64,000 nt of DNA from Prosthecobacter sp. (GTDB lineage Bacteria; Verrucomicrobiota; Verrucomicrobiia; Verrucomicrobiales; Verrucomicrobiaceae): positions 42,158 to 106,157 of the forward strand of contig JAUREI010000001.1 of NCBI GenBank assembly GCA_030827515.1, in the 5' to 3' direction. Shown here piece by piece: positions 19,319 to 29,369 of this stretch. Every line of letters begins with the position of its first letter. Positions within the stretch are counted from its first letter, which is position 1. The translations under genes and the position numbers were made by a program. The notes under the pieces are model-generated. The model saw only the letters and a program-made list of their open reading frames with translations. It had not been told where the DNA came from and made no database searches.

Positions 19319-21277
19319 TCAGGGTTCACAGAGCCTGCGCAGGGCCTCGATGTCGCCATACTTCACCGCGCCCGGCACAAAATGAACGCTCCAAGGATCG
19401 GTCAGATCGGCAAAACGAAAACCGTCCGTCTCCGCCTCCACATCCGTCAAACCGAGCAGGGCACCGGCAGCGAGGGCGATGGGGCCGGCCCCATGGGTGC
19501 CACGCAATTGCAGTTTCTTCAGGGGGTATTCGGCACGTCCTTGCATCATGGTGACCATCGTCATGGCGTCATGAACGCGCCGGGCGAACAAGCTGGGATT
19601 GTAGCCGAAGGTGTAACCGCTGAACTCGCGAAAATCGTTGGGCTTCGTGCGCAGGTTGTCGCCCGCCTTCGGCTGTTCGGTTGCACCCTGCAGGTACAGG
19701 ACCGGACAAGCCACCGCCTTGCCGTCATCCAAAAGGGCGCGCGCGGCCGGCGTCGGGCCCGATGCACCATGGATGCTTTCGCCCCCCTCCAGACTCAGCC
19801 AGAGCACGGCTTCGCCACGCCAATCTTTGGGGTAGAGAAAGGTTGCACGAACTTCCTCGCCCTGCGCCTTCAGGCGGGTGACGCCCTCCATGAGCAGATA
19901 ATCGCCGCGATCCTCCTTGCTGAGCAACTCGTACTCGACCTGGTCCGCGGCAGGGGCACCGCGGCCGATGAGAACCTCCCAGGCCGTCCCCACGGTGGCA
20001 CGCAGCGTCGCCTTGTCAGCCCCGTGCACGAGCGGCTCGATGCGGCTGGAATCCTGCTCACTCATCCAGGCGCAGATGGCCTCCTCGTGCGGAGTGCCAA
20101 CCTGGTCGCCCTTCGGCGCGGGATGACCACCGGTCCAGACTGACAACTCCTCACGACCGAGCACTCGGAACTCGCGCTCCTGCCCGGGGTTGTCCAGCCC
20201 GAGACGGAAATGGCGGTTGTAAAAGGCGTACATCGCCTTGCGTGAGGGCAGGTTGTAGTTGTGCGGAAACTGGGTCGCGATATGGGCGGTGATGCGGTCG
20301 GGGACACCCAGTTTTTGATACAAATCCTTCAGCTCCGGCAGGCCCTTGGTGGCAAGCTCCTTGGTCCAGTCATCAGCGGCCGTGACCCCAAGCGGGCGCG
20401 GGGCGACAAGAGCCGCGATGTCGATGTTACCCTGGCCGATGCGAAGGTGGTGGCTGTTCTCACAGGTGCAGCCCCCCTGCATGGCGGTGGAAACCATGAC
20501 GCAGGGAAAGGCTGCGGCCACACGCGGATCAAGACCGGCAATCATCATCGTCTGAGTGCCACCGCCACTGGCGCCGGTGCAGCCGATGCGGTCCGGATCA
20601 ACCCCATCGAGGGTGAGAAGGAAGTCAACCGCACGCAGTCCATTCCAGGTCTGCAATCCAAAGTAGGTCTGCAGGCGAAGGTCGGCCGACGGGCTGAGGA
20701 AACCTGTTTTGGCGGCACCATGGCGGTGTGCGGTGAACTGCACGGAGTCGGCATAACCGAGCATGTCATACAGAAAGGCCGCGCAGCCCATGCGCGCGAG
20801 CTGGATACAGCGTGCCTGAAGGGGCGAACGCGCGGCGCACTCCAATTCCTCGGCACCGGTGTCGAGTTCCTTCTTCGTCGCCGGCGAACCCGCACCGCGG
20901 TCCATGAAACGGCCGTCCGGCCAATGGCCATGCGGACAGAGCACGGCGGGCATCTTCGCCGGCCGCTTTTTCGGCAGATACAGGCTGCCGGTGACAAAAT
21001 GTCCCGGCAGACTCTCGAAGAACACCCGGTCGACCGTGTAGTCATCTTCCTCGACACGACCGTGGATGACGGCGTTGAGCGGGGTTTTTTCCGGCATGGG
21101 CCAGAGACCCGCGGCGACGGCCACTCGGCGCTCAATCTCGGTGCGGCGCGCCGGCCAGGCCTCCTTCGAGGCGACCGGGGTCATGGGGAAGTAGCCGTTG
21201 AGGTCGCGCATTTCGCGCGTGGGCGTCTGGGCCTCGGCAAGACCGGCGGCGAAGAGAAAGAGGAGGAAGGGCTTCAT
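19319..21277 (-). CDS. Exported alpha/beta hydrolase (acetyl-xylan-esterase/dienelactone-hydrolase-like)
   Basis: A 652-residue protein with signal peptide [13 protein letters not shown]. The core has a typical esterase pattern: [11 protein letters not shown] near residue 110, the nucleophile elbow [10 protein letters not shown] near residue 237, and a candidate catalytic acid/His pair further on (AADDW near 300, [11 protein letters not shown] near 330). Residues 340-640 form a second region containing [13 protein letters not shown]-like and [13 protein letters not shown] blocks, ending with an Asp/His-bearing [14 protein letters not shown]. This architecture resembles secreted acetyl esterases of PVC bacteria. 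Substrate unknown; deacetylation or deacylation of polysaccharide is inferred from the neighbours. Confidence 0.75.
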   Translation of the reverse strand: MKPFLLFLFAAGLAEAQTPTREMRDLNGYFPMTPVASKEAWPARRTEIERRVAVAAGLWPMPEKTPLNAVIHGRVEEDDYTVDRVFFESLPGHFVTGSLYLPKKRPAKMPAVLCPHGHWPDGRFMDRGAGSPATKKELDTGAEELECAARSPLQARCIQLARMGCAAFLYDMLGYADSVQFTAHRHGAAKTGFLSPSADLRLQTYFGLQTWNGLRAVDFLLTLDGVDPDRIGCTGASGGGTQTMMIAGLDPRVAAAFPCVMVSTAMQGGCTCENSHHLRIGQGNIDIAALVAPRPLGVTAADDWTKELATKGLPELKDLYQKLGVPDRITAHIATQFPHNYNLPSRKAMYAFYNRHFRLGLDNPGQEREFRVLGREELSVWTGGHPAPKGDQVGTPHEEAICAWMSEQDSSRIEPLVHGADKATLRATVGTAWEVLIGRGAPAADQVEYELLSKEDRGDYLLMEGVTRLKAQGEEVRATFLYPKDWRGEAVLWLSLEGGESIHGASGPTPAARALLDDGKAVACPVLYLQGATEQPKAGDNLRTKPNDFREFSGYTFGYNPSLFARRVHDAMTMVTMMQGRAEYPLKKLQLRGTHGAGPIALAAGALLGLTDVEAETDGFRFADLTDPWSVHFVPGAVKYGDIEALRRLCEP

Positions 21278-21351
21278 GGAGGCAGATCAACCCCATACGC
21301 CGGCCGCCGCACCGATTCATCAGCGCGACGCAGAAGTTCTGCGCCACCGGC

Positions 21352-22449
21352 TCAGTTGAGCGGCTTCAACTCGGGCAGAACGAACTTGCCATCCTTGCGG
21401 ATCAGCTTGCCATCGAAGCGAATTTCGCCGCCCCCATATTCGGGGCGCTGGATGCAAACGAGGTCCCAGTGCACCTGGCTGCGATTGCCGTTGTCGGCAA
21501 TGCCCTCGTAGGCCTGCCCCGGAGTGAAATGGAAGCTGCCACCGATCTTTTCGTCGAAAAGGATGTCGCGCATCGGCTCGCGGATTTCGCGATTGAAGCC
21601 GATGGCGAACTCGCCGATGTAGCGGGCGCCCTCGTCGCTGTCGAGGATGCGGTTGATCGCCTCGGTGTTGTTGGCCGTGGCCTTGACGATGCGGCCCTTG
21701 CTGAATTCCAGGCGCACGGAGTCGAAGGCGATTCCCTGGTAGATGGTCGGCGCGTTGTAACTGATGATCCCCTCGACACTGTCGCGCACCGGCGCGCTGA
21801 AGCATTCACCGTCGGGGATGTTGTGGCGGCCGCCGCAGGCGATGGCCTTCAGACCCTTGAGGCTGAAACGAAGGTCGGTGCCCGGCCCCTTGATGTGGAC
21901 TTCGCGGGCCTTGTCCATGAGCTTCTTGAGGGCATTCATCGCCGGCTGCAGGGCGGCGTAATCGAGCAGGCAGACCTTGAAATAAAAGTCCTCAAAGGCC
22001 TGGGTGCTCATGCCGGCCTGCTGGGCCATGGCCGACGTGGGCCAGCGCAGCACGCACCAGCGCGTGTCGTTGACCCTCTGGTTCTGCACGGGTCGCATCA
22101 GAGACATCACCATCTTCATCTTCTCGGCCGGCACATCACTGTGTTCGGTGATGTTATGGCTGCCGCGCACGGCAATGTAGCAGTCCATCCGCTTCATCAA
22201 GGCCAAGTCGCTGTCGGCTATGGCCCCAATCTGGGCGGGGTCGGCGAGGCGCATCAATTCACGGCTGACCGTGGTGTCATGCAGGCGCACCACCGGCCGG
22301 CCCTTGGCCTCGACCACGGCGCGGATCAGGGCCTGGGGGACGCAGGCGGGAACATCAAAGCAGTCAATCCAGACGAAGTCGCCCTTCTTCACCTTGGTCG
22401 AGTAACGGACGAGCTGGCGGGCGAGTTGGTCAACGCGGGGGTCGTGCAT
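21352..22449 (-). CDS. M29 family aminopeptidase
   Basis: A 365-residue metallo-aminopeptidase of the AmpS/PepS/aminopeptidase T family, cytoplasmic. The N-terminal Rossmann-like half begins [19 protein letters not shown], and the C-terminal catalytic half carries [11 protein letters not shown] (metal-binding Glu) near residue 213, [14 protein letters not shown] near residue 289, HFTPGQAYE and VHWDLVCI (His and Asp ligands) near residue 335. Length is slightly short of the usual 400-410. It lies within a run of exported hydrolases but has no signal peptide, so it may release amino acids from imported peptides, or may simply be carried in the same transcript. Confidence 0.85.
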   Translation of the reverse strand: MHDPRVDQLARQLVRYSTKVKKGDFVWIDCFDVPACVPQALIRAVVEAKGRPVVRLHDTTVSRELMRLADPAQIGAIADSDLALMKRMDCYIAVRGSHNITEHSDVPAEKMKMVMSLMRPVQNQRVNDTRWCVLRWPTSAMAQQAGMSTQAFEDFYFKVCLLDYAALQPAMNALKKLMDKAREVHIKGPGTDLRFSLKGLKAIACGGRHNIPDGECFSAPVRDSVEGIISYNAPTIYQGIAFDSVRLEFSKGRIVKATANNTEAINRILDSDEGARYIGEFAIGFNREIREPMRDILFDEKIGGSFHFTPGQAYEGIADNGNRSQVHWDLVCIQRPEYGGGEIRFDGKLIRKDGKFVLPELKPLN

Positions 22450-22508
22450 GACCGCAGCTTGGGCGGCGGCGAACGACTGGCAAAGGGATTTTTCGGTCCG
22501 CCACCGGC

Positions 22509-24800
22509 TCAGCGGACCGCTCGCGGATCGCCCAGATGGCGGCGCAGGAAGTCGAAAGTGCCGACCCCGTGAATCGTGTGAGGACCGTCAAAGTGCTCTA
22601 TCTCGGCGCGTTCACCGACACCGAGCTTGTTGTAAAGCCGGCGCACCTTGGCAAACTCGTAATTCACCCACTCGTCGATGCCGACGCCATCATTGTGGCC
22701 GCGCTCGACCATGAAGGGCCGCGGGGCGATGAGCGCGGCCATCTCGGCATAGTTGAAGGTGCCGCCCAGATTCCATTCCCAGATTTCATACTCGTGGGTG
22801 AACACATAGCTCAGCGGCAGGTCGGTCGTGGCACACTTGCGCACCCACTCGTTGAAGTCGCCCGAGCAGATGCTCAGGCAGTAGTCGGTCAGCACCGCCG
22901 GCGTGCGCATGGCCGATTTGCCACCGTAGCTGAGCCCGTAGAAGGCGATCTTGTCGGGCCGGGTGAAGGGCTGGCCCTTCAACCATTCGAGGATGCGCTG
23001 GTGTTGACCGTTGATGACCGAGTAAAGGCTCAGCCCCAGCGGGTTGAGCTTGCGCTGCAGGCTACGGAAGGCGTCCATGCCGCGGTAGAGATTGTGCGGT
23101 GCAAAGGTGACATAGCCCTGCTCGGCCAGGCGCAGAGCGAAGGCCTTGTAGGCGGCAAAGGCGCGCCCGGAGGAATCGGTTTCAAAGCAGTGTTCCGGCA
23201 GGCCTTCCAACCCATGCTGGCAGACCACCACCGGTCGACGCTCCCCCGGCTTCAGATCCCTGGGAAGAGCGAGCCATCCCCAGGCAAAGACATCGTCCCA
23301 GACATCGAGCACGACCTCGTAGATCGCGACCGTGTCGGTCTCGCGCACCAGGCGGCTGCGGGGATTCGCCGGTCGATCCGGGTCCGGCAGGCGACCAATG
23401 ACCTCGTTCCAGAAGCGCTCGCGCTCGCTGGCCGTGCGTGTTTCAAACGCGTCGAGCGGTTGCAGGGGCAGCGGCTTCCAAAAGCTCTCGTTGCGTTCGG
23501 TCTCGACGATGGCGAGACGGCGCTGGGCGAAGGCTTCCAACTCGCGCACCTGTCGGCGTTGACGCTCACGCACGGACTCGGGCGAGGTCGGTGCGAGGAC
23601 TGTCACCGCGGGTGTCTCCTGGGACATGCGCGCCGCCACTGCCTCGGCGGTTGATGCAGGCAGCAGATGCCGCAGCATTTCCACCGGGGCTGCGTTGGCT
23701 TCAAAGAGCCGAACCCAGCCGGGATCAAGTCCACGCGTCAAGTCGAGCGCGCGTTGCAGTTCGGCCTGCACGGCCGCGAGCGACGGCGCGCTGAGCACCC
23801 CCGGGGCCGCCACGGCACGCAGCCCCTGCCCCGGCGACGGCGGTCCACTGACCTCCGGGTAGCCGTCATGCAGGAGGGCCAGGCGCCGCGGCGCGATCAG
23901 GCTGGCGAGTTCGGCGTCGCCAAACTCTCGCAGCAGACCGAAGACACTGCGTTCGAGCGGCTCTCGCCAAAGGGCCTCGCGCGGCGCAAAGTGACCGGCA
24001 ACAAGGACCGAGCCGACACGCTCGTCAACGGCACCGGCGTAGAGCGCCAGCAACCCGCCCTCTCCCGTGCCACTGACAGTGATCGGCACCTGCTCAGGCT
24101 GTGCGGTGAACCAGTCGATCAAGGCCAGCACCTTCTGGATTTCATCGCCGATGACATGTCGCCCCAGAATGAAGGACTGACGGTAAATCCATTCGCGGTG
24201 GGTCACATTGGTCCATCGCTTGAGCCGCTCGCTGCCGGAAAACTCGGCCTCCCGGCTGAGCAGAACCGGAATGACCACCTGGACACCGGCTTGCAAAAAT
24301 GCAGGATCTGGCTTGCCGCCCTCAAGTCCCAACCATCGTTCCGGGGTCATGCCGGCATCGGGCAGGCTCACCACCCGCGCCAGCACCCTGCCCTTGGGTT
24401 GGATGAGCAGACCCTCGCCATGAACGCCCTCGAAGACCGGCCAGCGCACGCGGTGAATGCTGGCATCAGCGGTCTCGGCAACGAGCGAGGGTGAACCGGT
24501 GCCGCCGACGAAATCCAGTTCCCGCACCGACAGGCGGGGATCGACCACCCCAAGTTGGCGCGCCAGTCGCTCACGGTTCGGCTTCACGGAGGCGGCGTGA
24601 GCGGCGATCGAGGTGGTGTCGCGCATCCAGAAAGCTGCACGGCCAGCCGCGGAGGCCTCGGTGGCGCGATCCAGGTAGCGATGGACACCGGCGACCATCG
24701 TCGCTGAGAAATCCGGGTCCGGGGCAAGTGGCTGAGTTCCGGGCAACTGAGCGGCTGCGGCGGCAAGAAGGACGGGCAGGAGCATGAGGCCACTACGCAT
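22509..24800 (-). CDS. Exported protein with two alpha/beta-hydrolase domains, the first with a degenerate nucleophile elbow
   Basis: A 763-residue protein starting [18 protein letters not shown], a signal peptide (a second ATG at 24785 also works). The first hydrolase-like domain (about residues 60-390) has the elbow TVSGTGEGG near residue 245, where the usual serine is replaced by glycine, and an [15 protein letters not shown] block. The second domain (about 450-763) is acetyl-xylan-esterase-like: [11 protein letters not shown], an intact elbow [11 protein letters not shown] near residue 623, [13 protein letters not shown], and a final [10 protein letters not shown] with the likely catalytic histidine. 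The N-terminal half is probably non-catalytic. The gene heads the minus-strand hydrolase run and is divergent from metK. Substrate unknown. Confidence 0.75.
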   Translation of the reverse strand: MRSGLMLLPVLLAAAAAQLPGTQPLAPDPDFSATMVAGVHRYLDRATEASAAGRAAFWMRDTTSIAAHAASVKPNRERLARQLGVVDPRLSVRELDFVGGTGSPSLVAETADASIHRVRWPVFEGVHGEGLLIQPKGRVLARVVSLPDAGMTPERWLGLEGGKPDPAFLQAGVQVVIPVLLSREAEFSGSERLKRWTNVTHREWIYRQSFILGRHVIGDEIQKVLALIDWFTAQPEQVPITVSGTGEGGLLALYAGAVDERVGSVLVAGHFAPREALWREPLERSVFGLLREFGDAELASLIAPRRLALLHDGYPEVSGPPSPGQGLRAVAAPGVLSAPSLAAVQAELQRALDLTRGLDPGWVRLFEANAAPVEMLRHLLPASTAEAVAARMSQETPAVTVLAPTSPESVRERQRRQVRELEAFAQRRLAIVETERNESFWKPLPLQPLDAFETRTASERERFWNEVIGRLPDPDRPANPRSRLVRETDTVAIYEVVLDVWDDVFAWGWLALPRDLKPGERRPVVVCQHGLEGLPEHCFETDSSGRAFAAYKAFALRLAEQGYVTFAPHNLYRGMDAFRSLQRKLNPLGLSLYSVINGQHQRILEWLKGQPFTRPDKIAFYGLSYGGKSAMRTPAVLTDYCLSICSGDFNEWVRKCATTDLPLSYVFTHEYEIWEWNLGGTFNYAEMAALIAPRPFMVERGHNDGVGIDEWVNYEFAKVRRLYNKLGVGERAEIEHFDGPHTIHGVGTFDFLRRHLGDPRAVR

Positions 24801-24893
24801 CCTGAAGGACGCATCACACGATCCGGCCGAAATCCGCATTGACGACCGGACAGGCGGCGATAACTTCAAACTTCGCATCAACGCATCAGCATT

Positions 24894-24915
24894 TATCAAT
24901 ACAAACACGCTCCTC
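24894..24915 (+). promoter_or_regulatory. Leader and weak promoter upstream of metK
   Basis: The 115 bp between the divergent hydrolase and metK hold a weak sigma70-like pair, TTCGCA at 24872-24877 and TATCAA at 24894-24899 with 16-bp spacing, each matching four of six consensus bases. The region is AT-richer than its surroundings. I looked for a SAM riboswitch fold and did not recognise one. Low confidence. Confidence 0.25.
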
Positions 24916-26118
24916 ATGTCCCGCTCGTTCATTTTCTCCTCGGAATCCGTCGGTGAAGGCCACCCCGACAAGGTTTGTGACACCATCTCGGATGCCGTGC
25001 TTGACGCCTGCCTCACCATCGACACGAAGTCCCGTGTCGCCTGCGAAACCTTTGCCAAGAGCAACATCGTCGTCGTTGGCGGTGAAATCACCATCCCGAA
25101 GATCGGCCAGAAGCCGATCGGTGACGTCATCAACATCGACAAGGTGATCCGCGACGCCGTGCGCGGCATCGGCTACGTCAATGACGATGACATTTTCCAT
25201 GCCGACCGCATCTTCATCAACAACTACCTGACCACGCAGAGCCCGGACATCGCGCAGGGTGTTGACGCCAAGAAGGCGGAAGGCAAGAAGCACGCCGAAC
25301 AGGGCGCCGGCGACCAGGGCATCATGTTTGGTTACGCCTGCGACGAGACGCCCGAGCTGATGCCGGCGCCGATCATGTTCGCCCACCGCCTCGGCCGTGA
25401 ACTGACCCGCATCCGCAAGGCCGGCAAGCTCGCCAAGTGGCTGCGCCCGGACGCCAAGTCCCAGGTCTCGGTCGAATACGTCGATGGCCGGCCGACCCGC
25501 ATCGTCAATGTCGTCATCTCGACCCAGCATGCCGCGGACGTCAAGCACGCCGCGATCGAGAAGTTCTGCATCGAGCAGGTCATCCGGAAGGTGCTGCCGA
25601 AGAACATGCTCACCAAGCAGACCGAATTCCTCATCAACCCGACCGGCAAGTTTGTCGTCGGCGGCCCGCAGGGCGACAGCGGCCTGACCGGACGCAAGAT
25701 CATCGTCGACACCTACGGCGGCATGGGCCGCCACGGTGGCGGTGCCTTCTCGGGCAAGGACCCCTCGAAGGTGGACCGCAGCGCCGCCTACATGGGCCGC
25801 TGGGTGGCCAAGAACGTCGTCGCCGCCGGCCTCGCCTCGAAATGCGAGGTGCAGTTTGCCTATGCCATCGGTCACCCCCTGCCGGTGAGCGTGCACATCG
25901 ACACCTTCGGCACCGGCAAAATCAGCGACGAAAAAATTCTCGCCGCCGTGCTCAAGGTCTTTTCGTTCAAGCCGGCCGACATCGTCAAGCAGCTCAACCT
26001 GCTGCGCCCGATCTACTCGAAGAGCACGAACTACGGCCACTTCGGCAAGATCGACGACGCCGACCTGACCTGGGAAGGCACCACCAAGGCGACCGCTCTC
26101 AAGAAGGCAGCGAAGTAA
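24916..26118 (+). CDS. metK: S-adenosylmethionine synthetase
   Basis: A 400-residue enzyme making S-adenosylmethionine from methionine and ATP. The start at 24916 ([19 protein letters not shown]) fits the conserved N-terminus with the ATP-binding SVGEGHPDK; upstream in-frame codons belong to the leader. Further signatures are [12 protein letters not shown] near residue 134 and [16 protein letters not shown] near residue 277 for phosphate and metal binding. The insert [22 protein letters not shown] is typical of the family flexible loop. Length is normal. It is followed by a strong hairpin and then frr on the same strand. Confidence 0.96.
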   Translation: MSRSFIFSSESVGEGHPDKVCDTISDAVLDACLTIDTKSRVACETFAKSNIVVVGGEITIPKIGQKPIGDVINIDKVIRDAVRGIGYVNDDDIFHADRIFINNYLTTQSPDIAQGVDAKKAEGKKHAEQGAGDQGIMFGYACDETPELMPAPIMFAHRLGRELTRIRKAGKLAKWLRPDAKSQVSVEYVDGRPTRIVNVVISTQHAADVKHAAIEKFCIEQVIRKVLPKNMLTKQTEFLINPTGKFVVGGPQGDSGLTGRKIIVDTYGGMGRHGGGAFSGKDPSKVDRSAAYMGRWVAKNVVAAGLASKCEVQFAYAIGHPLPVSVHIDTFGTGKISDEKILAAVLKVFSFKPADIVKQLNLLRPIYSKSTNYGHFGKIDDADLTWEGTTKATALKKAAK

Positions 26119-26161
26119 GCAATTCCAGGGTGGACAGCCGCCCACCCCACTGGCAACTTCA

Positions 26162-26202
26162 GGCGCCGCATGTTCCGGACAGCGCTCCGGTCCTGCGGCG
26201 CC
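26162..26202 (+). terminator. Hairpin between metK and frr
   Basis: Outer arms GGCGCCGCA (26162-26170) and TGCGGCGCC (26194-26202) pair perfectly over 9 bp, with an inner CCGGA/TCCGG stem (26175-26179 and 26186-26190). No run of T follows directly; CTTTT appears about 15 bases later. It may be an attenuating or Rho-assisted transcript end for metK, leaving a frr promoter unaccounted for, or an RNA-processing stem within one transcript. Confidence 0.45.
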
Positions 26203-26232
26203 GCTTGTTGCCAACCTTTTCCCGACCCCTTT

Positions 26233-26799
26233 ATGGATCCTGAAATGACCCTGCTGGAATGCGATGACGCGATGACCCGCGCTGTCGAGCATGCCATCCA
26301 CGAATTCGCCGCCGTCCGCACCGGCAAGGCCTCGCCGACCCTGGTCGAGGGCCTGGATGTTCATGTCATGAGCTACGGCTCGCACATGAAGCTCAAGCAG
26401 TTGGCGATGATCACCACGCCGGACCCCCGTCTGATCCGCATCGAGCCCTTCGACCCGGCAACCCTGCAGGACATCGACCGCGCCATCCGCGAGTCCAGGC
26501 TCGGTCTCAACGGCAGCATTGAGGGCAAGGTCATCCGCCTGCCCATCCCCGTGCTTTCGCAGGAACGACGCGAGCAGATGGTCAAGCTGGTCCGCCAGAT
26601 GGGCGAGGAGGCCAAGGTCCGGGTTCGCTCCGCGCGCCGCGACGCCATCGAGGCCCTCAAGAAGGGCCAGAAGGACGGCCTCATCACCGAGGATGACCTG
26701 CACCGCCGTGAAAAGGAGGTTCAGACGCTGACCGACAAGAAAGTGACCGAACTCGACCAGCACGTTGCCTCCAAGGAAAAGGAAGTCCTGACTGTCTGA
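26233..26799 (+). CDS. frr: Ribosome recycling factor
   Basis: A 188-residue factor that, with EF-G, splits post-termination ribosomes. The start at 26233 gives the expected N-terminus (MDPEMTLLECDDAM) and length of about 185. The hallmark tract is RTGKASPTLVEGLDVH near residue 32; the three-helix bundle includes RLPIPVLSQERREQMVKL near residue 98 and the C-terminal TDKKVTELDQHVASKEKE. The usual partner pyrH is not adjacent; the upstream neighbour is metK and the downstream one an acyltransferase-like gene after 17 bp. Confidence 0.95.
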   Translation: MDPEMTLLECDDAMTRAVEHAIHEFAAVRTGKASPTLVEGLDVHVMSYGSHMKLKQLAMITTPDPRLIRIEPFDPATLQDIDRAIRESRLGLNGSIEGKVIRLPIPVLSQERREQMVKLVRQMGEEAKVRVRSARRDAIEALKKGQKDGLITEDDLHRREKEVQTLTDKKVTELDQHVASKEKEVLTV

Positions 26800-26816
26800 G
26801 CACGGGGCCCGCTGCC

Positions 26817-27491
26817 ATGCATCGCGCGACCGACTACCTCGACCTGAACCGAACCCGGCACGGGATCCTGTTCCCGCCGGATGAGCCGGTTTGGACGGCG
26901 CTGTCGCGCATCGATTCCTACCTGGAATTCCGCCTGCAGCGCGAGGTTCGCGCGCAAATCCCGCCCGGGGCGCACATTGGCGAGGATGTCTTCATCGACG
27001 AAGGCACCATCATCGAACCGGGGGCCCTCATTCTGGGTCCCGCCTGGATCGGCCGCAACTGCATGATCCGCGCCGGCTGCTACATCCGCGGCAATGTCCT
27101 CGTCGGCGACGGCTGTGTTCTGGGCAACTCCTGCGAATTCAAGAACTGCATCCTCTTCGACCACTGCGAGGTGCCCCACTACAACTACGTCGGAGACGCC
27201 ATCCTCGGCCACCGCGCCCACCTCGGGGCGGGTGCGGTGCTCTCCAACGTTCGCCTCGACCGCGGCGAGGTGGTCGTCCAGGACCCGGGCGGCGCCATCG
27301 CCACCGGCCTGCGCAAGTTCAGCGCCGTCATTGGCGACCACGCCGAAATCGGGTGCAACAGCGTCATCAATCCGGGTTCGCTGATCGGGCGGCGCAGCCT
27401 CGTCTATCCGTTGAGCAGCTACGCTGGGGTCCTGCCGGCCGACAGCATCCTGAAAACGCGGCAAACGCAGCAGGTGGTCCGCCGAACCTGA
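26817..27491 (+). CDS. Left-handed beta-helix acyltransferase-like protein (GlmU C-terminal-like)
   Basis: A 224-residue protein made largely of hexapeptide repeats (IGEDVFIDEGTIIEPGALI, IRGNVLVGDGCVLG, IGDHAEIGCNSVI), the left-handed parallel beta-helix of sugar-nucleotide N-acetyltransferases. It resembles the C-terminal half of GlmU-type proteins but lacks the pyrophosphorylase half. A candidate active-site histidine sits in AILGHRAHLGAGAVLSN near residue 136. It may acetylate an amino sugar phosphate or be a carbonic-anhydrase-like hexapeptide protein; sequence alone does not decide. Its 17-bp distance to frr suggests cotranscription. Confidence 0.75.
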   Translation: MHRATDYLDLNRTRHGILFPPDEPVWTALSRIDSYLEFRLQREVRAQIPPGAHIGEDVFIDEGTIIEPGALILGPAWIGRNCMIRAGCYIRGNVLVGDGCVLGNSCEFKNCILFDHCEVPHYNYVGDAILGHRAHLGAGAVLSNVRLDRGEVVVQDPGGAIATGLRKFSAVIGDHAEIGCNSVINPGSLIGRRSLVYPLSSYAGVLPADSILKTRQTQQVVRRT

Positions 27492-29234
27492 TCAGGCGCG
27501 CTCCAGCTTGGCGCGCAAGGCCAGTTCCACCCTGCCAAGTGGCAGGCAGTTGACGATGTCGCGCCGGGTCAGCCAGCCCTTGCGTGCGGCACGCACGCCG
27601 AACAGGACATCCTGCAGGCCGCGAGTGCTGTGGGCATCGGGATTGATGCTGCAACGCACCCCCTTTTCCTTCGCCAGCCGCCACCAGCGCCAGTCCATGT
27701 CCAGGCGCCAGGCGCTGGCGTTCAATTCAATGATCGTGCCGGTGGCCGCCGCCGCCTCAATGACGGCGGGCACGTCGACCGCGTAGGCGGGACGCTGCAG
27801 CAACAACCGGCCGGTGAGATGGCCGAGCATGGTGACATGGGGATTTTCGATCGCCCGGATGAGGCGACGGGTCATCTCCGCCTCCGGCAGATTGAAGACA
27901 TTGTGCACGCTGGCGACGCAGTAATCGAGTTCGGCCAGCACCTCGTCGGCAAAATCCAGCGAACCATCCTTGAGGATGTCCACCTCCGTGCCGGCAAACA
28001 CGCGAAACTCGCCCTCGAATTCGTCATTGAGCTCGCGGATGGCCCGCACCTGGGCGCGCAGGCGGCGCTCGTCGAGACCGTTAGCCTGAAAACTGCTCTT
28101 GCTGTGGTCGGCGATGCCAAGGTATTGCAGGCCGAGGTCGCGGGCCGCATCCGCCATTTCGCGCAGGCTGGCCCGCCCGTCGCTCGCCGTCGTGTGGTTG
28201 TGAAAGACGCCGCGCAGGTTCTCGAGCCTGACCAGTTCGGGCAACCGGCCGGCTTCGGCCGCCTCCAGTTCGCCGGCGTTCTCGCGCAACTCCGGCTCGA
28301 TGAAGTCGAGTCCGAGCGCGCGATGGACATCGGCCTCCTCATGGACCGGCGGCACTCCCTCCCCAGACCCGCCGTCAACCGGCGTGAAGGCGTATTCGTT
28401 GAGCGACCAGCCCCGGGCCAGGGCACGCTGTCGCAGGGCGACATTGTGTTCCTTGCTGCCCGTGAAGTAAACCAGCGCGAAGGGAAACTCCGCATTGCTA
28501 ACCACGCGCAGGTCGCACTGGAGGCCATCCTCGAGGTGAACACTCGCCTTGGTGTCACCACGGGCGATCACCGATTGCACCTGCGGCAGGGCGATGAAAG
28601 CGTCGATCACCTCCAGGGGCCGCTTGGAGGCGGCAAGAAAATCGAGATCGTGCACCGTTTCCTTGCCGCGCCGGAAGCTGCCGCAGACGTCCGCCCGAGC
28701 CACCTGCGGCAGAGCGCGCAGGGCTTCCAGCAGGGTCATTGCCGGCCCGCAAACCTGGTCGATCCGAAACTCCGAGGCGTGCTCCTCCCGGAAGGCGATG
28801 CTGGCAAGAATCTTCACCACCGTCTTGTCGCCAAAGCCGGAGAGGCGCGCCGCCTCGCCGCTCTCGCAGACACGGCGCAGATCGGCGACACTGCCAACGC
28901 CAAGTTCGCGGTGCAGAGCGGCGATCTTTTTCGGGCCGAGCCCCTGAATTTCAAAAAGCTCGGGCAATCCCTCCGGGAACTCCCCGCGCAGCTGCTCATA
29001 AAACTCCAGGCGGCCGGTCGTCGCCAGTTCATGCAGCTTGTCACGCAGGGCCTCGCCCAGCCCCTTGACCCCGTCGAGCTGATTCTCCCGAGCCAGGCGC
29101 ATGATATCCTCCGGGTGGCTCTCGACAATCTCCGCCCCCGTCCGATAGGCGCGAATTTTGAACGGGTTGTCGCCCCTGAGTTCCATCAGCAGAGCGATGT
29201 TCTCGAAGATCTGGGCAGCGGCTTCACGGGTCAT
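27492..29234 (-). CDS. polX: DNA polymerase/3'-5' exonuclease PolX
   Basis: A 580-residue family X polymerase with a C-terminal PHP domain, a base-excision-repair-type enzyme. Helix-hairpin-helix blocks LDGVKGLGEALRDKLHEL (near residue 55) and FEIQGLGPKKIAALH precede the nucleotidyltransferase core CGSFRRGKETVHDLDF near residue 186, where Asp-x-Asp supplies metal ligands; CDLRVV gives the third carboxylate. The PHP exonuclease domain starts near residue 343 with HNHTTASDGRA and continues with GIADHSKS, EVDILKDGSLD, ASVHN and GHLTGRLLL. Length is normal. It is convergent with the beta-helix gene and divergent from the L,D-transpeptidase. Confidence 0.93.
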   Translation of the reverse strand: MTREAAAQIFENIALLMELRGDNPFKIRAYRTGAEIVESHPEDIMRLARENQLDGVKGLGEALRDKLHELATTGRLEFYEQLRGEFPEGLPELFEIQGLGPKKIAALHRELGVGSVADLRRVCESGEAARLSGFGDKTVVKILASIAFREEHASEFRIDQVCGPAMTLLEALRALPQVARADVCGSFRRGKETVHDLDFLAASKRPLEVIDAFIALPQVQSVIARGDTKASVHLEDGLQCDLRVVSNAEFPFALVYFTGSKEHNVALRQRALARGWSLNEYAFTPVDGGSGEGVPPVHEEADVHRALGLDFIEPELRENAGELEAAEAGRLPELVRLENLRGVFHNHTTASDGRASLREMADAARDLGLQYLGIADHSKSSFQANGLDERRLRAQVRAIRELNDEFEGEFRVFAGTEVDILKDGSLDFADEVLAELDYCVASVHNVFNLPEAEMTRRLIRAIENPHVTMLGHLTGRLLLQRPAYAVDVPAVIEAAAATGTIIELNASAWRLDMDWRWWRLAKEKGVRCSINPDAHSTRGLQDVLFGVRAARKGWLTRRDIVNCLPLGRVELALRAKLERA

Positions 29235-29331
29235 GCCTGCACGATGGCGAGATGGTCGAAAAACTCAATGCCGGTCGTCCTGGCACGGAAAGAGCGCTGC
29301 GGCAGGCGCTGTTTGATTGGCAGTCACGATT

Positions 29332-29359
29332 TTGCATTGCAATTTGATTAACATACATT
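29332..29359 (+). promoter_or_regulatory. Candidate promoter for the L,D-transpeptidase gene
   Basis: In the 135-bp divergent gap an AT-rich tract starts near 29320. TTGCAT (29332-29337) and TACATT (29354-29359) are 16 bp apart and resemble -35 and -10 elements. Transcription would start about 4-8 nt before the ATG at 29370, so the message would be almost leaderless. Low confidence; a later GTG at 29373 is also possible as start. Confidence 0.3.
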
Positions 29360-29369
29360 AACTTTCATC

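Noticed and set aside
24801-24915. SAM riboswitch upstream of metK
   Set aside because: No recognisable stem-loop set or conserved core; only a weak promoter-like pair and repeated GCATCA words.
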